A stretch of 64,000 nucleotides of DNA from Pseudomonas pisciculturae (GTDB lineage: Bacteria > Pseudomonadota > Gammaproteobacteria > Pseudomonadales > Pseudomonadaceae), in assembly GCF_015461805.1 (NCBI RefSeq), contig NZ_JACVZE010000007.1, positions 1-64,000 of the forward strand, written 5' to 3'. Positions 34,173-43,040 of the stretch are shown piece by piece. Below the pieces are notes generated by a model that worked only from the letters and a program-made list of their open reading frames with translations, was not told the DNA's origin and did not search any database. Both the position numbers and the translations under genes were made by a program. Position 1 is the first letter of the stretch. Each line of letters starts with the position of its first letter.

Positions 34173-35642
34173 ATGCTGCGTATCAGCCAAGAAGCTCTGA
34201 CATTCGACGACATTCTCCTAGTGCCCGGTTATTCCGAGGTGCTTCCTAACGAAGTCAGTCTCAAGACCCGCCTAACCCGTGGCATCGAGCTGAATATTCC
34301 ACTGGTTTCCGCTGCCATGGACACCGTCACCGAAGCCCGTTTGGCAATCGCCATGGCTCAGGAAGGCGGCATCGGCATCATCCACAAGAACATGACCATC
34401 GAGCAGCAAGCTGCCGAAGTGCGCAAGGTCAAGCGCTACGAAGCTGGTGTGGTCAAAGACCCCATCACCATCGAAGCCGACGCCACCGTGCGTGACCTGT
34501 TCGACCTGACCCGCCTGCACAACATCTCCGGTGTTCCGGTGCTGCATGATGGCGACCTGGTCGGCATCGTCACTTCCCGTGACGTGCGTTTCGAAAACCG
34601 TCTTGAAGTCACCGTCCGTGAAGTGATGACGCCCAAAGAGCGTCTGGTCACTGTCAAGGAAGGCGCCGACAAGAACGACGTGCGTGAGCTGCTGCACAAA
34701 CACCGCATCGAGCGCGTGCTGATCGTCGACGACAAATTCGCCCTCAAAGGCATGATGACCGTCAACGACATCGAAAAAGCCAAGGCTTACCCGCTGGCCA
34801 GCAAGGATGACCAAGGTCGTCTGCGCGTCGGCGCCGCTGTCGGCACCGGTAAAGATACCGGCGACCGCGTTGCTGCCCTGGTTGCAGCGGGTGTTGACGT
34901 GGTGGTGGTCGACACTGCCCACGGCCACTCCAAAGGCGTGATCGACCGCGTGCGTTGGGTCAAGCAGAACTTCCCTGAAGTCCAAGTGATCGGCGGCAAC
35001 ATTGCCACCGGCGCAGCTGCCAAGGCCTTGGCCGAAGCGGGCGCGGACGCGGTCAAGGTCGGTATCGGCCCAGGCTCGATCTGCACCACCCGTATCGTCG
35101 CCGGTGTAGGCGTGCCGCAAATCAGCGCCATCGCCAACGTCGCCGCTGCCCTTGAAGGCACCGGCGTTCCGTTGATCGCTGACGGCGGCATCCGTTTCTC
35201 CGGTGACCTGTCCAAGGCCATCGTAGCCGGTGCTTCCTGCGTGATGATGGGCTCGATGTTCGCCGGTACTGAAGAAGCGCCAGGCGAGATCGAACTGTTC
35301 CAGGGCCGCTCCTACAAGGCTTACCGTGGCATGGGTTCGCTGGGCGCCATGTCCCAGGCTCAAGGCTCTTCCGACCGTTACTTCCAGGACTCCTCGGCAG
35401 GCGCCGAGAAGCTCGTACCGGAAGGCATCGAAGGCCGTGTGCCGTACAAAGGCACCCTGAGCGCGATCATCCACCAACTGATGGGCGGCCTGCGTTCCTC
35501 GATGGGTTACACCGGCAGCGCCGACATCGAAGAAATGCGCACCAAGCCAGAGTTCGTGCGGATCACCGGCGCCGGCATGGCTGAATCCCATGTCCACGAC
35601 GTGCAGATCACCAAAGAAGCGCCAAACTACCGCGTAGGTTGA
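34173..35642 (+). CDS. guaB: IMP dehydrogenase
   Basis: GuaB oxidises IMP to XMP, the committed step to GMP. The 489-residue product has the catalytic barrel interrupted by two CBS domains (about residues 93-205), the active-site Cys in GPGSICTTRIVAGVG near residue 305, and the flap region near residue 400 with Arg401-Tyr402-like residues (SSDRYFQ). ATG 34173 gives the family start MLRISQEALTFDD; the upstream extension overlaps the previous gene. Confidence 0.98.
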   Translation: MLRISQEALTFDDILLVPGYSEVLPNEVSLKTRLTRGIELNIPLVSAAMDTVTEARLAIAMAQEGGIGIIHKNMTIEQQAAEVRKVKRYEAGVVKDPITIEADATVRDLFDLTRLHNISGVPVLHDGDLVGIVTSRDVRFENRLEVTVREVMTPKERLVTVKEGADKNDVRELLHKHRIERVLIVDDKFALKGMMTVNDIEKAKAYPLASKDDQGRLRVGAAVGTGKDTGDRVAALVAAGVDVVVVDTAHGHSKGVIDRVRWVKQNFPEVQVIGGNIATGAAAKALAEAGADAVKVGIGPGSICTTRIVAGVGVPQISAIANVAAALEGTGVPLIADGGIRFSGDLSKAIVAGASCVMMGSMFAGTEEAPGEIELFQGRSYKAYRGMGSLGAMSQAQGSSDRYFQDSSAGAEKLVPEGIEGRVPYKGTLSAIIHQLMGGLRSSMGYTGSADIEEMRTKPEFVRITGAGMAESHVHDVQITKEAPNYRVG

Positions 35643-35667
35643 TGCTTTCTGCAAAACGTTAAGTAAC

Positions 35668-35687
35668 CGGGGCTGTTTTCAGCCCCG
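35668..35687 (+). other. Hairpin in the guaB-guaA gap
   Basis: An 8-bp G+C stem (35668-35675 with 35680-35687) has a TTTT loop. The T-rich stretch after it is weak, so it may be an attenuator or mRNA-stability element rather than a full terminator. Confidence 0.5.
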
Positions 35688-35735
35688 AGTTGTTTCTGAT
35701 TTTCTTCACCGAATTGCATAGACGAGACTGACCCC

Positions 35736-37313
35736 ATGGCCCTCGACATTCACGCCCACCGCATCCTGATCCTCGACTTCGGTTCCCAGTACACCCAGCT
35801 GATCGCCCGCCGCGTGCGTGAAATCGGCGTGTACTGCGAACTGCACCCGTTCGACATGGACGACGAAGCGATCCGCGAATTCGCACCCAAAGGCGTCATC
35901 CTCGCCGGTGGCCCCGAGTCCGTGCACGAAGCCAACAGCCCGCGCTGCCCGCAAGCCGTGTTCGACCTGGGCGTGCCCGTCTTCGGTATCTGCTACGGCA
36001 TGCAGACCATGGCCGAGCAACTGGGCGGCAAGGTTGAAGGTTCCGAGCTGCGTGAATTCGGTTATGCCCGTGTGGACGTGGTCGGCAAGAGCCGCCTGCT
36101 GGACGGCATCGAAGACCACGTCGACGCCGACGGCCTGTTCGGCCTCGACGTGTGGATGAGCCACGGTGACAAAGTCACCAAGATGCCGGAAGACTTCCAC
36201 ATCCTGGCCAGCACCCCGAGCTGCCCGATCGCCGGCATGTTCAGCGACGAGCGTCGTTACTACGGCGTGCAGTTCCACCCGGAAGTGACCCACACCAAGC
36301 AAGGCGGGCGCATCCTGTCGCGCTTCATCCTCGACATCTGCGAGTGTGAAGCCCTGTGGACCCCGTCGAAAATCGCTGAAGACGCCATCGCCAACGTGCG
36401 TGCACAAGTCGGCACCGACAACGTATTGCTTGGCCTGTCCGGCGGCGTTGACTCCTCGGTAGTTGCCGCGTTGCTGCACAAAGCCATTGGCGACCAGCTG
36501 ACCTGCGTCTTCGTCGACAACGGCCTGCTGCGCCTGCACGAAGGTGAGCAAGTGATGGCCATGTTCGCTGAGAACATGGGCGTCAAAGTGATCCGCGCCA
36601 ACGCTGAAGATCAGTTTTTGAACAACCTGGCCGGTGAGTCCGACCCAGAGAAGAAGCGCAAGATCATCGGTCGCACCTTCATCGATGTCTTCGATGCCCA
36701 GTCCAACAGCCTGGACAACATCAAGTACCTCGCCCAGGGCACCATCTACCCAGACGTGATCGAGTCGGCTGGCGCCAAGAGCGGCAAGGCCCACGTGATC
36801 AAGTCCCACCACAACGTGGGTGGCCTGCCTGAGGAAATGAACCTCAAGCTGGTAGAACCGCTGCGCGAACTGTTCAAGGACGAAGTCCGCCGTCTGGGCT
36901 TGGAACTGGGCCTGCCGTACGACATGGTCTACCGCCACCCATTCCCGGGCCCGGGCCTGGGCGTGCGCATCCTGGGTGAAGTGAAGAAGGAATACGCCGA
37001 CCTGCTGCGTCGCGCCGACCACATCTTCATCGAAGAACTGCGCAAGGCCGACTGGTATCACAAAGTCAGCCAGGCGTTCGTGGTGTTTCAGCCGGTGAAA
37101 TCGGTTGGCGTGGTAGGCGATGGTCGTCGTTACGCCTGGGTTGTCGCCCTGCGTGCTGTAGAGACCATCGACTTCATGACTGCCCGTTGGGCACACCTGC
37201 CGTACGAACTGCTGGAAACCGTCAGCGGCCGTATCATCAATGAGATCGAAGGCATTTCGCGCGTGACGTATGACGTGTCGAGCAAGCCGCCGGCGACGAT
37301 TGAGTGGGAATGA
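35736..37313 (+). CDS. guaA: GMP synthase (glutamine-hydrolysing)
   Basis: GuaA converts XMP to GMP using ATP and glutamine. The 525-residue product has the class I glutaminase domain with the nucleophile Cys in FGICYGMQ near residue 86 and the His-Glu pair in VQFHPEVTHT near residue 178, then the ATP-PPase P-loop LSGGVDSS near residue 233 and a dimerisation tail ending SKPPATIEWE. Confidence 0.98.
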   Translation: MALDIHAHRILILDFGSQYTQLIARRVREIGVYCELHPFDMDDEAIREFAPKGVILAGGPESVHEANSPRCPQAVFDLGVPVFGICYGMQTMAEQLGGKVEGSELREFGYARVDVVGKSRLLDGIEDHVDADGLFGLDVWMSHGDKVTKMPEDFHILASTPSCPIAGMFSDERRYYGVQFHPEVTHTKQGGRILSRFILDICECEALWTPSKIAEDAIANVRAQVGTDNVLLGLSGGVDSSVVAALLHKAIGDQLTCVFVDNGLLRLHEGEQVMAMFAENMGVKVIRANAEDQFLNNLAGESDPEKKRKIIGRTFIDVFDAQSNSLDNIKYLAQGTIYPDVIESAGAKSGKAHVIKSHHNVGGLPEEMNLKLVEPLRELFKDEVRRLGLELGLPYDMVYRHPFPGPGLGVRILGEVKKEYADLLRRADHIFIEELRKADWYHKVSQAFVVFQPVKSVGVVGDGRRYAWVVALRAVETIDFMTARWAHLPYELLETVSGRIINEIEGISRVTYDVSSKPPATIEWE

Positions 37314-37345
37314 TCCCCGCTCTGACTAATCGTCTGTAATAAGTG

Positions 37346-37381
37346 AAAGGCCCCGTGAATGTGAGTTCACGGGGCCTTTTG
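37346..37381 (+). terminator. Terminator of guaBA
   Basis: A 14-bp stem (37346-37359 with 37366-37379) is followed by TTTT. It also lies 5 bases past the stop of the convergent toxin-like gene, but a T-run on that strand is missing. Confidence 0.87.
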
Positions 37382-37385
37382 CGTA

Positions 37386-40300
37386 TCAGGCATTTGCAGA
37401 AGGCAAGCGCCCCTCGAGCGCCAGGCCCATGCGGTTGAGTGCGTGGGCCAGGCTGAGCAAGTTCGCGTAGGTGACCTGATGAACGCTCGGCCAGGCGGGG
37501 CGGTTGATCCGAAAGCCGCTGTCCATCGTTCGCTCAATGGGCGTGCGTACAATCTGGTTCGTGCGGCTACGGTGAATCAGCGTCAAGGTCTCTTCCGACC
37601 GTTCGAGGGTGAACATGCCCTGGCGAAATAGCAGTCGATTGATTTGCTCAGTCGTTCTCGACGTTGCCTGGGTTGGTATCTGCAGGTTGATATCGGCGTA
37701 CAGAGTGTCGACATTGCCGCGCATTTGGCGAGGAGTGCCCACATATTCATAACCTATATCGATGCCATGGTCGATATCCAAGTGCATACGCTGATCAGGT
37801 CGGACTTCTTCAATACGCAAACCGATTCCACCCTCGGTTTCGCTGATACCCGCCATTCCCCTGAAGGTGTTGGTACTCTCCTGGTCAGTCAATACCACCC
37901 ATTTTCCGCCGCCGTTGCGCGCCTGAGTAGCCTGCATGATGGTGTGGGTGAGGTAGGTCTTGACGGATTGCCGCGACAATGCCGTGACGCGTGCATCGGG
38001 ATAGCGATAGCTGGCCAGGCAGTCGGTAGCCTGGATCCGAATGCCGTTCTGTTGGGCCGTCTTAACCACCTCAAGCGGCGTGTATTGACCTGAGGGATCA
38101 CCCGGCAGTTTTTCCAGGTATTTCTTGAGCATGCCTTCCATATTCCCCGTTTCTGCGAACTTATTCAGGTCAATTTGATTGAAATCGTTGAGCAGCCGAT
38201 GCATGTAGAGTGTCTTGACGCCTTGCCTGGCCAGCGTCGGCATGTTCTCGATCAGAAACCGCATGCTGGCAATGCGGTCCTGACTTTCACCGACCACCAG
38301 TCCCGGTGCGGACTCGAATACCTTCTCGATGAGTTCGGTTACCGTTGTCGAAGGTGTGATCGCGGGCTGCACCGGCCGGGGAGGCAGGGAGGCGAAAAAA
38401 CCCTCGGGTGTCTGGAAACTGTTGGCATCCCTGATCAGTACCGTACGACGTCCGGCAACGAATTCGTCGAAAGGAGGGACTCCTCTTAGTTCGCCAGAGG
38501 GTGTGACGACGATCTTTGTATGGGTTTCCAGTTTTCCCAGGGCCAGGAAATTCAGTGAGCGTCCATTGGGGGCATCGTATCTCGTCAAGTGTTGAGAATA
38601 ATCTTCGGGTCGCGTCACAGGCTTGGCCGGTGTGGAGGGGCCGGGCACCGGATCGACAGGTGGCTGCGACGTGTGAGCAGGTGTAGCGGAGCTGCGAGCG
38701 GGCTTGCTGAGCTGCTTGCCGCCGCCCGCCAGGCGCAGTTTTGGTGCCAGCTCCCATTCGCCTTTGGCATTCAGGCGTACCGGCAGGGTGCCTGAAGACG
38801 CAAGCGGGTTTTGTGGGTCGATGATTGCCCACGTACCGCCGCCGTTAACGTCGGCTTCGTAGCGCACGGAATAAGCCTGATCGTTCATCAAAATGGCTGT
38901 AGAGGGATTTGAGTCTAGTTGATAGATGCCCTGGAACTTTCCGCTGGTGGCTAGTGGCGCCTGGCTTTCCAGAATTTCGTTGCTCTGCCAGTGCTCAGGC
39001 ACCAGAACACCGTCGCTGGATTCTGCGGCAGGGGTGAGCGCGGCTTCGGTTTGCAGGGGGCTTTCTTCGGACTCATCACGCACCTGCGGTTCTTGCGCAT
39101 CCGCATCCAGTGTCTTGTTCAAGTCGGCCATCTCGCTCGCTTCAGCGGCTTCAGCCGCAGCCCCGACTTCGTCCAGTACGTTGATCTCCTTGAGCATCGG
39201 TAGGTTGAATATGGTGTTGATGCCCGCGAGTACCGCGCCAATGACGCCAGCCTTGCGTTCCGCTGCGGTTCTACCATTGACTGCCTTGTCGATGTTCAGC
39301 CCCATCGCCGCGATGCTCGCCCCGATGACGGGCAGGGCGATGGGCCAACCGAGCAGGGCCAACGGACCGAAGACCTTCAGGCCAACGGTCAGATACCCCA
39401 GCCACAAGTGTTCGCGCATCTGTCCATTGGATATCAGAGTGAGCGTGGCTTCTTCGCGCATCGCGTTTTGCACGGACTGACTCAGCCAAGTGAACACGTC
39501 GTCGCTGACAATGATGTTTTTTTGATTGATCAAGCTGTGGTCGTATTTGCCCCAAGTGCCAACAAGTTGGTTCATCAGTGGCGTGATGTTGTCGTGAACC
39601 TCCTTGCGTATCGACAGTGGGAAATGGGTCATGAATTCGCGGCGAGGGTTTTCCTCGTTCATCTGCAGCAACACCCACCAATGCATGTCCGTAGGGGATG
39701 GGTGCACGTTGAAGGGGATTGCGGCGCCGGGAACGTAGGTGATCTGACGACCGTTCTGGTCGGTGATGTGAAGAATGTCGGTGGCGACACGTCCTGCTAC
39801 ATCCAATGCGCCCACCCGAAGATCGACGGGTGAAACGGTGTGTGAGTGCAGGCTCGCCAGCGTGATCGGCCAGGTCGCGTTACCGGTGACGGCTCTGACA
39901 GCGGTCTGGAAATCCGCTTCTTCCAGTTGGCCGCTTTCGCGCGCTTCAACGGCCTTGCTCAGGTAATTACATTTGGCAAGCACCCGGTAGTCATCGAAAT
40001 GTGTGGCCCAAAAAGCATTGAATCTGGCGTCGTAGCGGCGACTGAGGTCCATCTCCCACAGGTCAGCCAGGACCTTGCTGGGGTACATGCGCACTTCATT
40101 GGTTTCGTTGTAGATACTGGCGCTTGCATCTGCGGTGTAGAACCCGCCATTGCTGTTCAATTCGAGGGCATCGTCTTGGTCGGTCACGCGAAATCTATGG
40201 ATGACCAGTTGCGTCAGCGTGTAGGACTCACACGGTTTGGGCGCATGCTCCCATCCCAGGAACGTCTTGGTGCTGCTGGCCGTGACGTTGTCGAATCGGT

Positions 40301-40481
40301 GCCACCAGACGTGGTCCGGGTCATGGCCGGTGATGCCGTGTTTTGCCAGGATCTCACTGGCGACGGCATGCGCTTCTCCCAGCAAATCCGGACACGCGGT
40401 CACGAGAACGGGCGCGACGAGTTTAAGCGTGTCTCGATCAACGGTGTTGGTGGCAAGTAAAGTAATCGGGTCGCTGGACAT
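37386..40481 (-). CDS. large dermonecrotic/membrane-targeted-effector toxin-like protein
   Basis: The 1031-residue product resembles the pseudomonad family annotated as dermonecrotic toxin domain or membrane-targeted effector domain proteins, related to parts of Pasteurella toxin. Seen directly: an N-terminal region of about 360 residues, two hydrophobic stretches near residues 364-396 and 410-428, an acidic Ala-rich segment, a Pro/Ser/Thr-rich linker near residues 592-626, and a C-terminal domain with LVVGESQDR at 729, TLYMHRLLND at 757 and GIRIQATDCLASY at 813. In the family as I recall it, these positions carry GExH and LYLE; here His and Glu appear replaced. The ATG at 40481 has AAGGA 9 bases upstream; a TTG at 40508 is rejected. 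No immunity, chaperone or secretion gene is adjacent. Target and activity are unknown. Confidence 0.72.
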   Translation of the reverse strand: MSSDPITLLATNTVDRDTLKLVAPVLVTACPDLLGEAHAVASEILAKHGITGHDPDHVWWHRFDNVTASSTKTFLGWEHAPKPCESYTLTQLVIHRFRVTDQDDALELNSNGGFYTADASASIYNETNEVRMYPSKVLADLWEMDLSRRYDARFNAFWATHFDDYRVLAKCNYLSKAVEARESGQLEEADFQTAVRAVTGNATWPITLASLHSHTVSPVDLRVGALDVAGRVATDILHITDQNGRQITYVPGAAIPFNVHPSPTDMHWWVLLQMNEENPRREFMTHFPLSIRKEVHDNITPLMNQLVGTWGKYDHSLINQKNIIVSDDVFTWLSQSVQNAMREEATLTLISNGQMREHLWLGYLTVGLKVFGPLALLGWPIALPVIGASIAAMGLNIDKAVNGRTAAERKAGVIGAVLAGINTIFNLPMLKEINVLDEVGAAAEAAEASEMADLNKTLDADAQEPQVRDESEESPLQTEAALTPAAESSDGVLVPEHWQSNEILESQAPLATSGKFQGIYQLDSNPSTAILMNDQAYSVRYEADVNGGGTWAIIDPQNPLASSGTLPVRLNAKGEWELAPKLRLAGGGKQLSKPARSSATPAHTSQPPVDPVPGPSTPAKPVTRPEDYSQHLTRYDAPNGRSLNFLALGKLETHTKIVVTPSGELRGVPPFDEFVAGRRTVLIRDANSFQTPEGFFASLPPRPVQPAITPSTTVTELIEKVFESAPGLVVGESQDRIASMRFLIENMPTLARQGVKTLYMHRLLNDFNQIDLNKFAETGNMEGMLKKYLEKLPGDPSGQYTPLEVVKTAQQNGIRIQATDCLASYRYPDARVTALSRQSVKTYLTHTIMQATQARNGGGKWVVLTDQESTNTFRGMAGISETEGGIGLRIEEVRPDQRMHLDIDHGIDIGYEYVGTPRQMRGNVDTLYADINLQIPTQATSRTTEQINRLLFRQGMFTLERSEETLTLIHRSRTNQIVRTPIERTMDSGFRINRPAWPSVHQVTYANLLSLAHALNRMGLALEGRLPSANA

Positions 40482-40577
40482 AAACGCATTCCTTGGGGAG
40501 TCAGGCAACTAAGATTGCCCATCTGCCCAAGGAGGGTGCGTTAAGTATTTAGGGGCTAGCGTGGTTAAGGGGGAGGC

Positions 40578-41282
40578 TCACCGCCGCGCAATATCCGAAA
40601 AGTAAAACTTATCCAACGTATGCCGCGACTCGGTGTACTCGAACTGCCGCCCGTCCTGCAAAAATGTCTGGTTGCTCACCACGATCACATGGCTTTGGCC
40701 ATCGAGGTCGAGGTGTGCCTGGTCGTCCTTGCTGCGGGGCAGGGCTTCGATGGTGCGTTGGGCGTAGGCGATTTGCAGTTGCAACGTCTGTTCGATAAAC
40801 GCGTAGATCGACTGCTCGGCAATCGCCTGGTCCAGGCCGGGGATTACTTCGGCGACGAAGTGGTTGATGTCGAGGATCACCCGTTTGCCGCCGATGCGCC
40901 GTACCCGTTTTATACGGGTAATCAGCGTGCCGGGTTCGGCTTCGATGTGTTGCAGCAATGAGCCTCCCAGTGGGAACTGGGTGAATTCGACTACTTCGGT
41001 GCGTACGTCATCGCCCAGGTCGGCGTGGGTTTCGTGGAAGCTGACGATACCGCCCAGTTGGAACTCGATGGGGTTGGGGGACAACACGAAGGTGCCCTTG
41101 CCATGGATCTTTTGCGCAAAGCCACGCTCCTGCAACTGCTCGATGGCCCGACGTACGGTGCCCCGGCTGGCCTGGTAGCTGTCCATCAGTTCGGTTTCGG
41201 AGGGAAGGCGCGTACCGCGTTGCAGGCGTTCGGTGGTGATGCTGGCAAGCAGATCCGTGTAGATCTGGTTGTATTTGCTCAT
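40578..41282 (-). CDS. treR: trehalose operon repressor TreR (GntR/UTRA)
   Basis: The 234-residue GntR-family regulator has an N-terminal winged helix (SKYNQIYTDLLASI, LPSETELMDSYQASRGTVRRAIEQL) and a C-terminal UTRA ligand domain that in relatives binds trehalose-6-phosphate. It is divergent from treP, and two operator-like sites lie between the two genes. ATG 41282 is preferred over the start at 41312. Confidence 0.92.
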   Translation of the reverse strand: MSKYNQIYTDLLASITTERLQRGTRLPSETELMDSYQASRGTVRRAIEQLQERGFAQKIHGKGTFVLSPNPIEFQLGGIVSFHETHADLGDDVRTEVVEFTQFPLGGSLLQHIEAEPGTLITRIKRVRRIGGKRVILDINHFVAEVIPGLDQAIAEQSIYAFIEQTLQLQIAYAQRTIEALPRSKDDQAHLDLDGQSHVIVVSNQTFLQDGRQFEYTESRHTLDKFYFSDIARR

Positions 41283-41383
41283 GGGGATGGCTCTGTGCCG
41301 ATTTTCGGTCAAGGCAGGAACCTTAGTGGCCTGACCGGGCTTTGTCCATTGCGCTCACTACGACAAAATACCAATGATTTGTA

Positions 41384-41399
41384 ACTCGTACAGACGAGT
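41384..41399. promoter_or_regulatory. TreR operator-like site 1
   Basis: Half-sites ACTCGT and ACGAGT flank ACAG. The site lies 101 bases upstream of treR and is well placed for autorepression. Confidence 0.75.
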
Positions 41400-41401
41400 T
41401 G

Positions 41402-41430
41402 TTGCTTTAACTCGTCTGTACGAGTACTTT
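41402..41430 (+). promoter_or_regulatory. treP promoter with TreR operator-like site 2 in the spacer
   Basis: TTGCTT (41402-41407) and TACTTT (41425-41430) are 17 bases apart. Site 2, ACTCGTCTGTACGAGT (41410-41425), fills the spacer and is the exact reverse complement of site 1. The two centres are 26 bases apart. Confidence 0.7.
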
Positions 41431-41473
41431 TGCGTTCGTTCCCTCAATAAAAAAATCAAAGTGGAAACCCAGC

Positions 41474-42916
41474 ATGAGCCACGACTATCCCAATATTGCC
41501 CGCGAGATTCTCGAACACCTCGGGGGCAGCGACAACCTTGAGCAAGCTGCCCACTGCGTAACCCGCCTGCGCCTGGCGCTTAAAGATCCCAGCCTGGTCA
41601 ACAGCAGTGCGTTGAACCAAGTCGATCTGGTCAAGGGCTCGTTCTTTACCGGCGGCTTGTTTCAAGTGGTTATCGGCCCCGGTGAAGTGGAAAAGGTCTA
41701 CGCCGCCCTGCGTGAGCAAACCGGCCTCGCTGCCGCCACCATCGCCGACGTGAAGAAGAAGGGCGCCGACAAGACCAACGCCATGCAGCGTCTGGTGCGG
41801 GTGTTTTCCGATGTGTTCATGCCGATCCTGCCCGCGCTGATCATCGCCGGCCTGCTGATGGGCGTGAACAACCTGATGGGCGCCAAGGGCATGTTCATCG
41901 AGGGCAAGACGCTGCTGGAGGCGTATCCAAACCTGGATGGCCTGTGGAGCCTGATCAACCTGATGGCCAACACCTCGTTCGTGTTTTTGCCGGCGCTGGT
42001 GGGTTGGTCGGCGGCCAAGCGCTTTGGTGGCAGTGAAATCCTCGGCATCGTGCTGGGCCTGATGCTGGTGCACCCGGACCTGCTCAACGCCTGGAACTAC
42101 GGCAAGGCCGTGGCAGGGCTCGACGGCCAGAGCCTGCCGTACTTCGATATTTTTGGTTGGTTCAAGATTGAAAAAGTCGGCTATCAGGGGCAGATCCTGC
42201 CGATCCTCATGGCCGCCTATGTGATGAGCGTGATCGAAAAATGGCTGCGGGCGCGGGTGCCCAACGCGATTCAGCTGCTCGTCGTGCCCATCACCACCAT
42301 CGTCGTCACTGGCGTGCTGGCCCTGGCGATCATTGGCCCGGTGACCCGTCACCTCGGCATCCTGATCACTGAAGGCGTGGTCACCCTGTTTGACCTGGCA
42401 CCGATGGTCGGCGGGGCGATTTTCGGCCTGCTGTATGCGCCGCTGGTGATCACCGGCATGCACCACATGTTCCTGGCTGTCGACCTGCAGCTTATCGCTA
42501 CTCAGGGCGGCACGTTTATCTGGCCGATGATCGTCATGTCCAATCTGGCCCAGGGCAGCGCGGCGTTGGCGGTGTTCTATATGAGCCGCAATGCGCGGGA
42601 TAAAAGCATGGCCTCCACCTCCGCTATTTCCGCTTATTTCGGCATCACTGAACCGGCGATGTTTGGGGTGAACCTGCGCTTCAAGTTTCCGTTTTATGCG
42701 GCGCTGGTGGGGTCGGCGTTGGGCAGTATTTTCCTGTCGCTGAACAAGGTGCAGGCGTCGGCCATCGGGGTGGGGGGCTTGCCGGGGTTTATCTCCATCG
42801 TGCCGCAGTCCATCGCGGTGTTTGTTATCGGCATGGTCGTTGCGATTGTGGTGCCGTTTGTTTTGACCTGTGGGTTGAGCATGAAGATTGTTCGGCCTGG
42901 GTACAGGGTCGCCTGA
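41474..42916 (+). CDS. treP: PTS trehalose transporter subunit IIBC
   Basis: TreP imports trehalose and phosphorylates it to trehalose-6-phosphate. The 480-residue product has an N-terminal EIIB domain with the phospho-accepting Cys28 in HCVTRLR and a C-terminal EIIC membrane domain from about residue 100, containing GxxEPAMFGVNL (FGITEPAMFG near residue 391). It has no IIA domain; the EIIA part is probably supplied by the fusion protein at 46163. An upstream TreR operator implies induction by trehalose-6-phosphate. Confidence 0.94.
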   Translation: MSHDYPNIAREILEHLGGSDNLEQAAHCVTRLRLALKDPSLVNSSALNQVDLVKGSFFTGGLFQVVIGPGEVEKVYAALREQTGLAAATIADVKKKGADKTNAMQRLVRVFSDVFMPILPALIIAGLLMGVNNLMGAKGMFIEGKTLLEAYPNLDGLWSLINLMANTSFVFLPALVGWSAAKRFGGSEILGIVLGLMLVHPDLLNAWNYGKAVAGLDGQSLPYFDIFGWFKIEKVGYQGQILPILMAAYVMSVIEKWLRARVPNAIQLLVVPITTIVVTGVLALAIIGPVTRHLGILITEGVVTLFDLAPMVGGAIFGLLYAPLVITGMHHMFLAVDLQLIATQGGTFIWPMIVMSNLAQGSAALAVFYMSRNARDKSMASTSAISAYFGITEPAMFGVNLRFKFPFYAALVGSALGSIFLSLNKVQASAIGVGGLPGFISIVPQSIAVFVIGMVVAIVVPFVLTCGLSMKIVRPGYRVA

Positions 42917-42924
42917 ACCACCGC

Positions 42925-42999
42925 TATCGGGGGCAAGCCCCCTCCCACATTTTGATTTGTGAACATATTCAAAGGTGGGAGCTGGCTTGCCTGCGATGA
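42925..42999. repeat. Hybrid REP doublet
   Basis: The left arm is of the GGGGGCAAGCCCCCTCCCAC type and the right arm of the GTGGGAGCTGGCTTGCCTGC type. The arms face each other as in other doublets but are not exact copies. It lies between treP and treC. Confidence 0.75.
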
Positions 43000-43040
43000 G
43001 GCCCTCAAAGCCAACACAAAATTCTACTGAAGGAACCTCT

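Noticed and set aside
34272..35654. 460-residue minus-strand frame across guaB
   Set aside because: It is a shadow frame with no motif, wholly inside guaB.
37346..37381. Bidirectional terminator for guaA and the toxin-like gene
   Set aside because: The stem is strong but the minus-strand T-run is missing, so only the plus direction is called.
40482..40508. Upstream TTG start for the toxin-like gene
   Set aside because: The ATG at 40481 has a good AAGGA spacing; the TTG has none.
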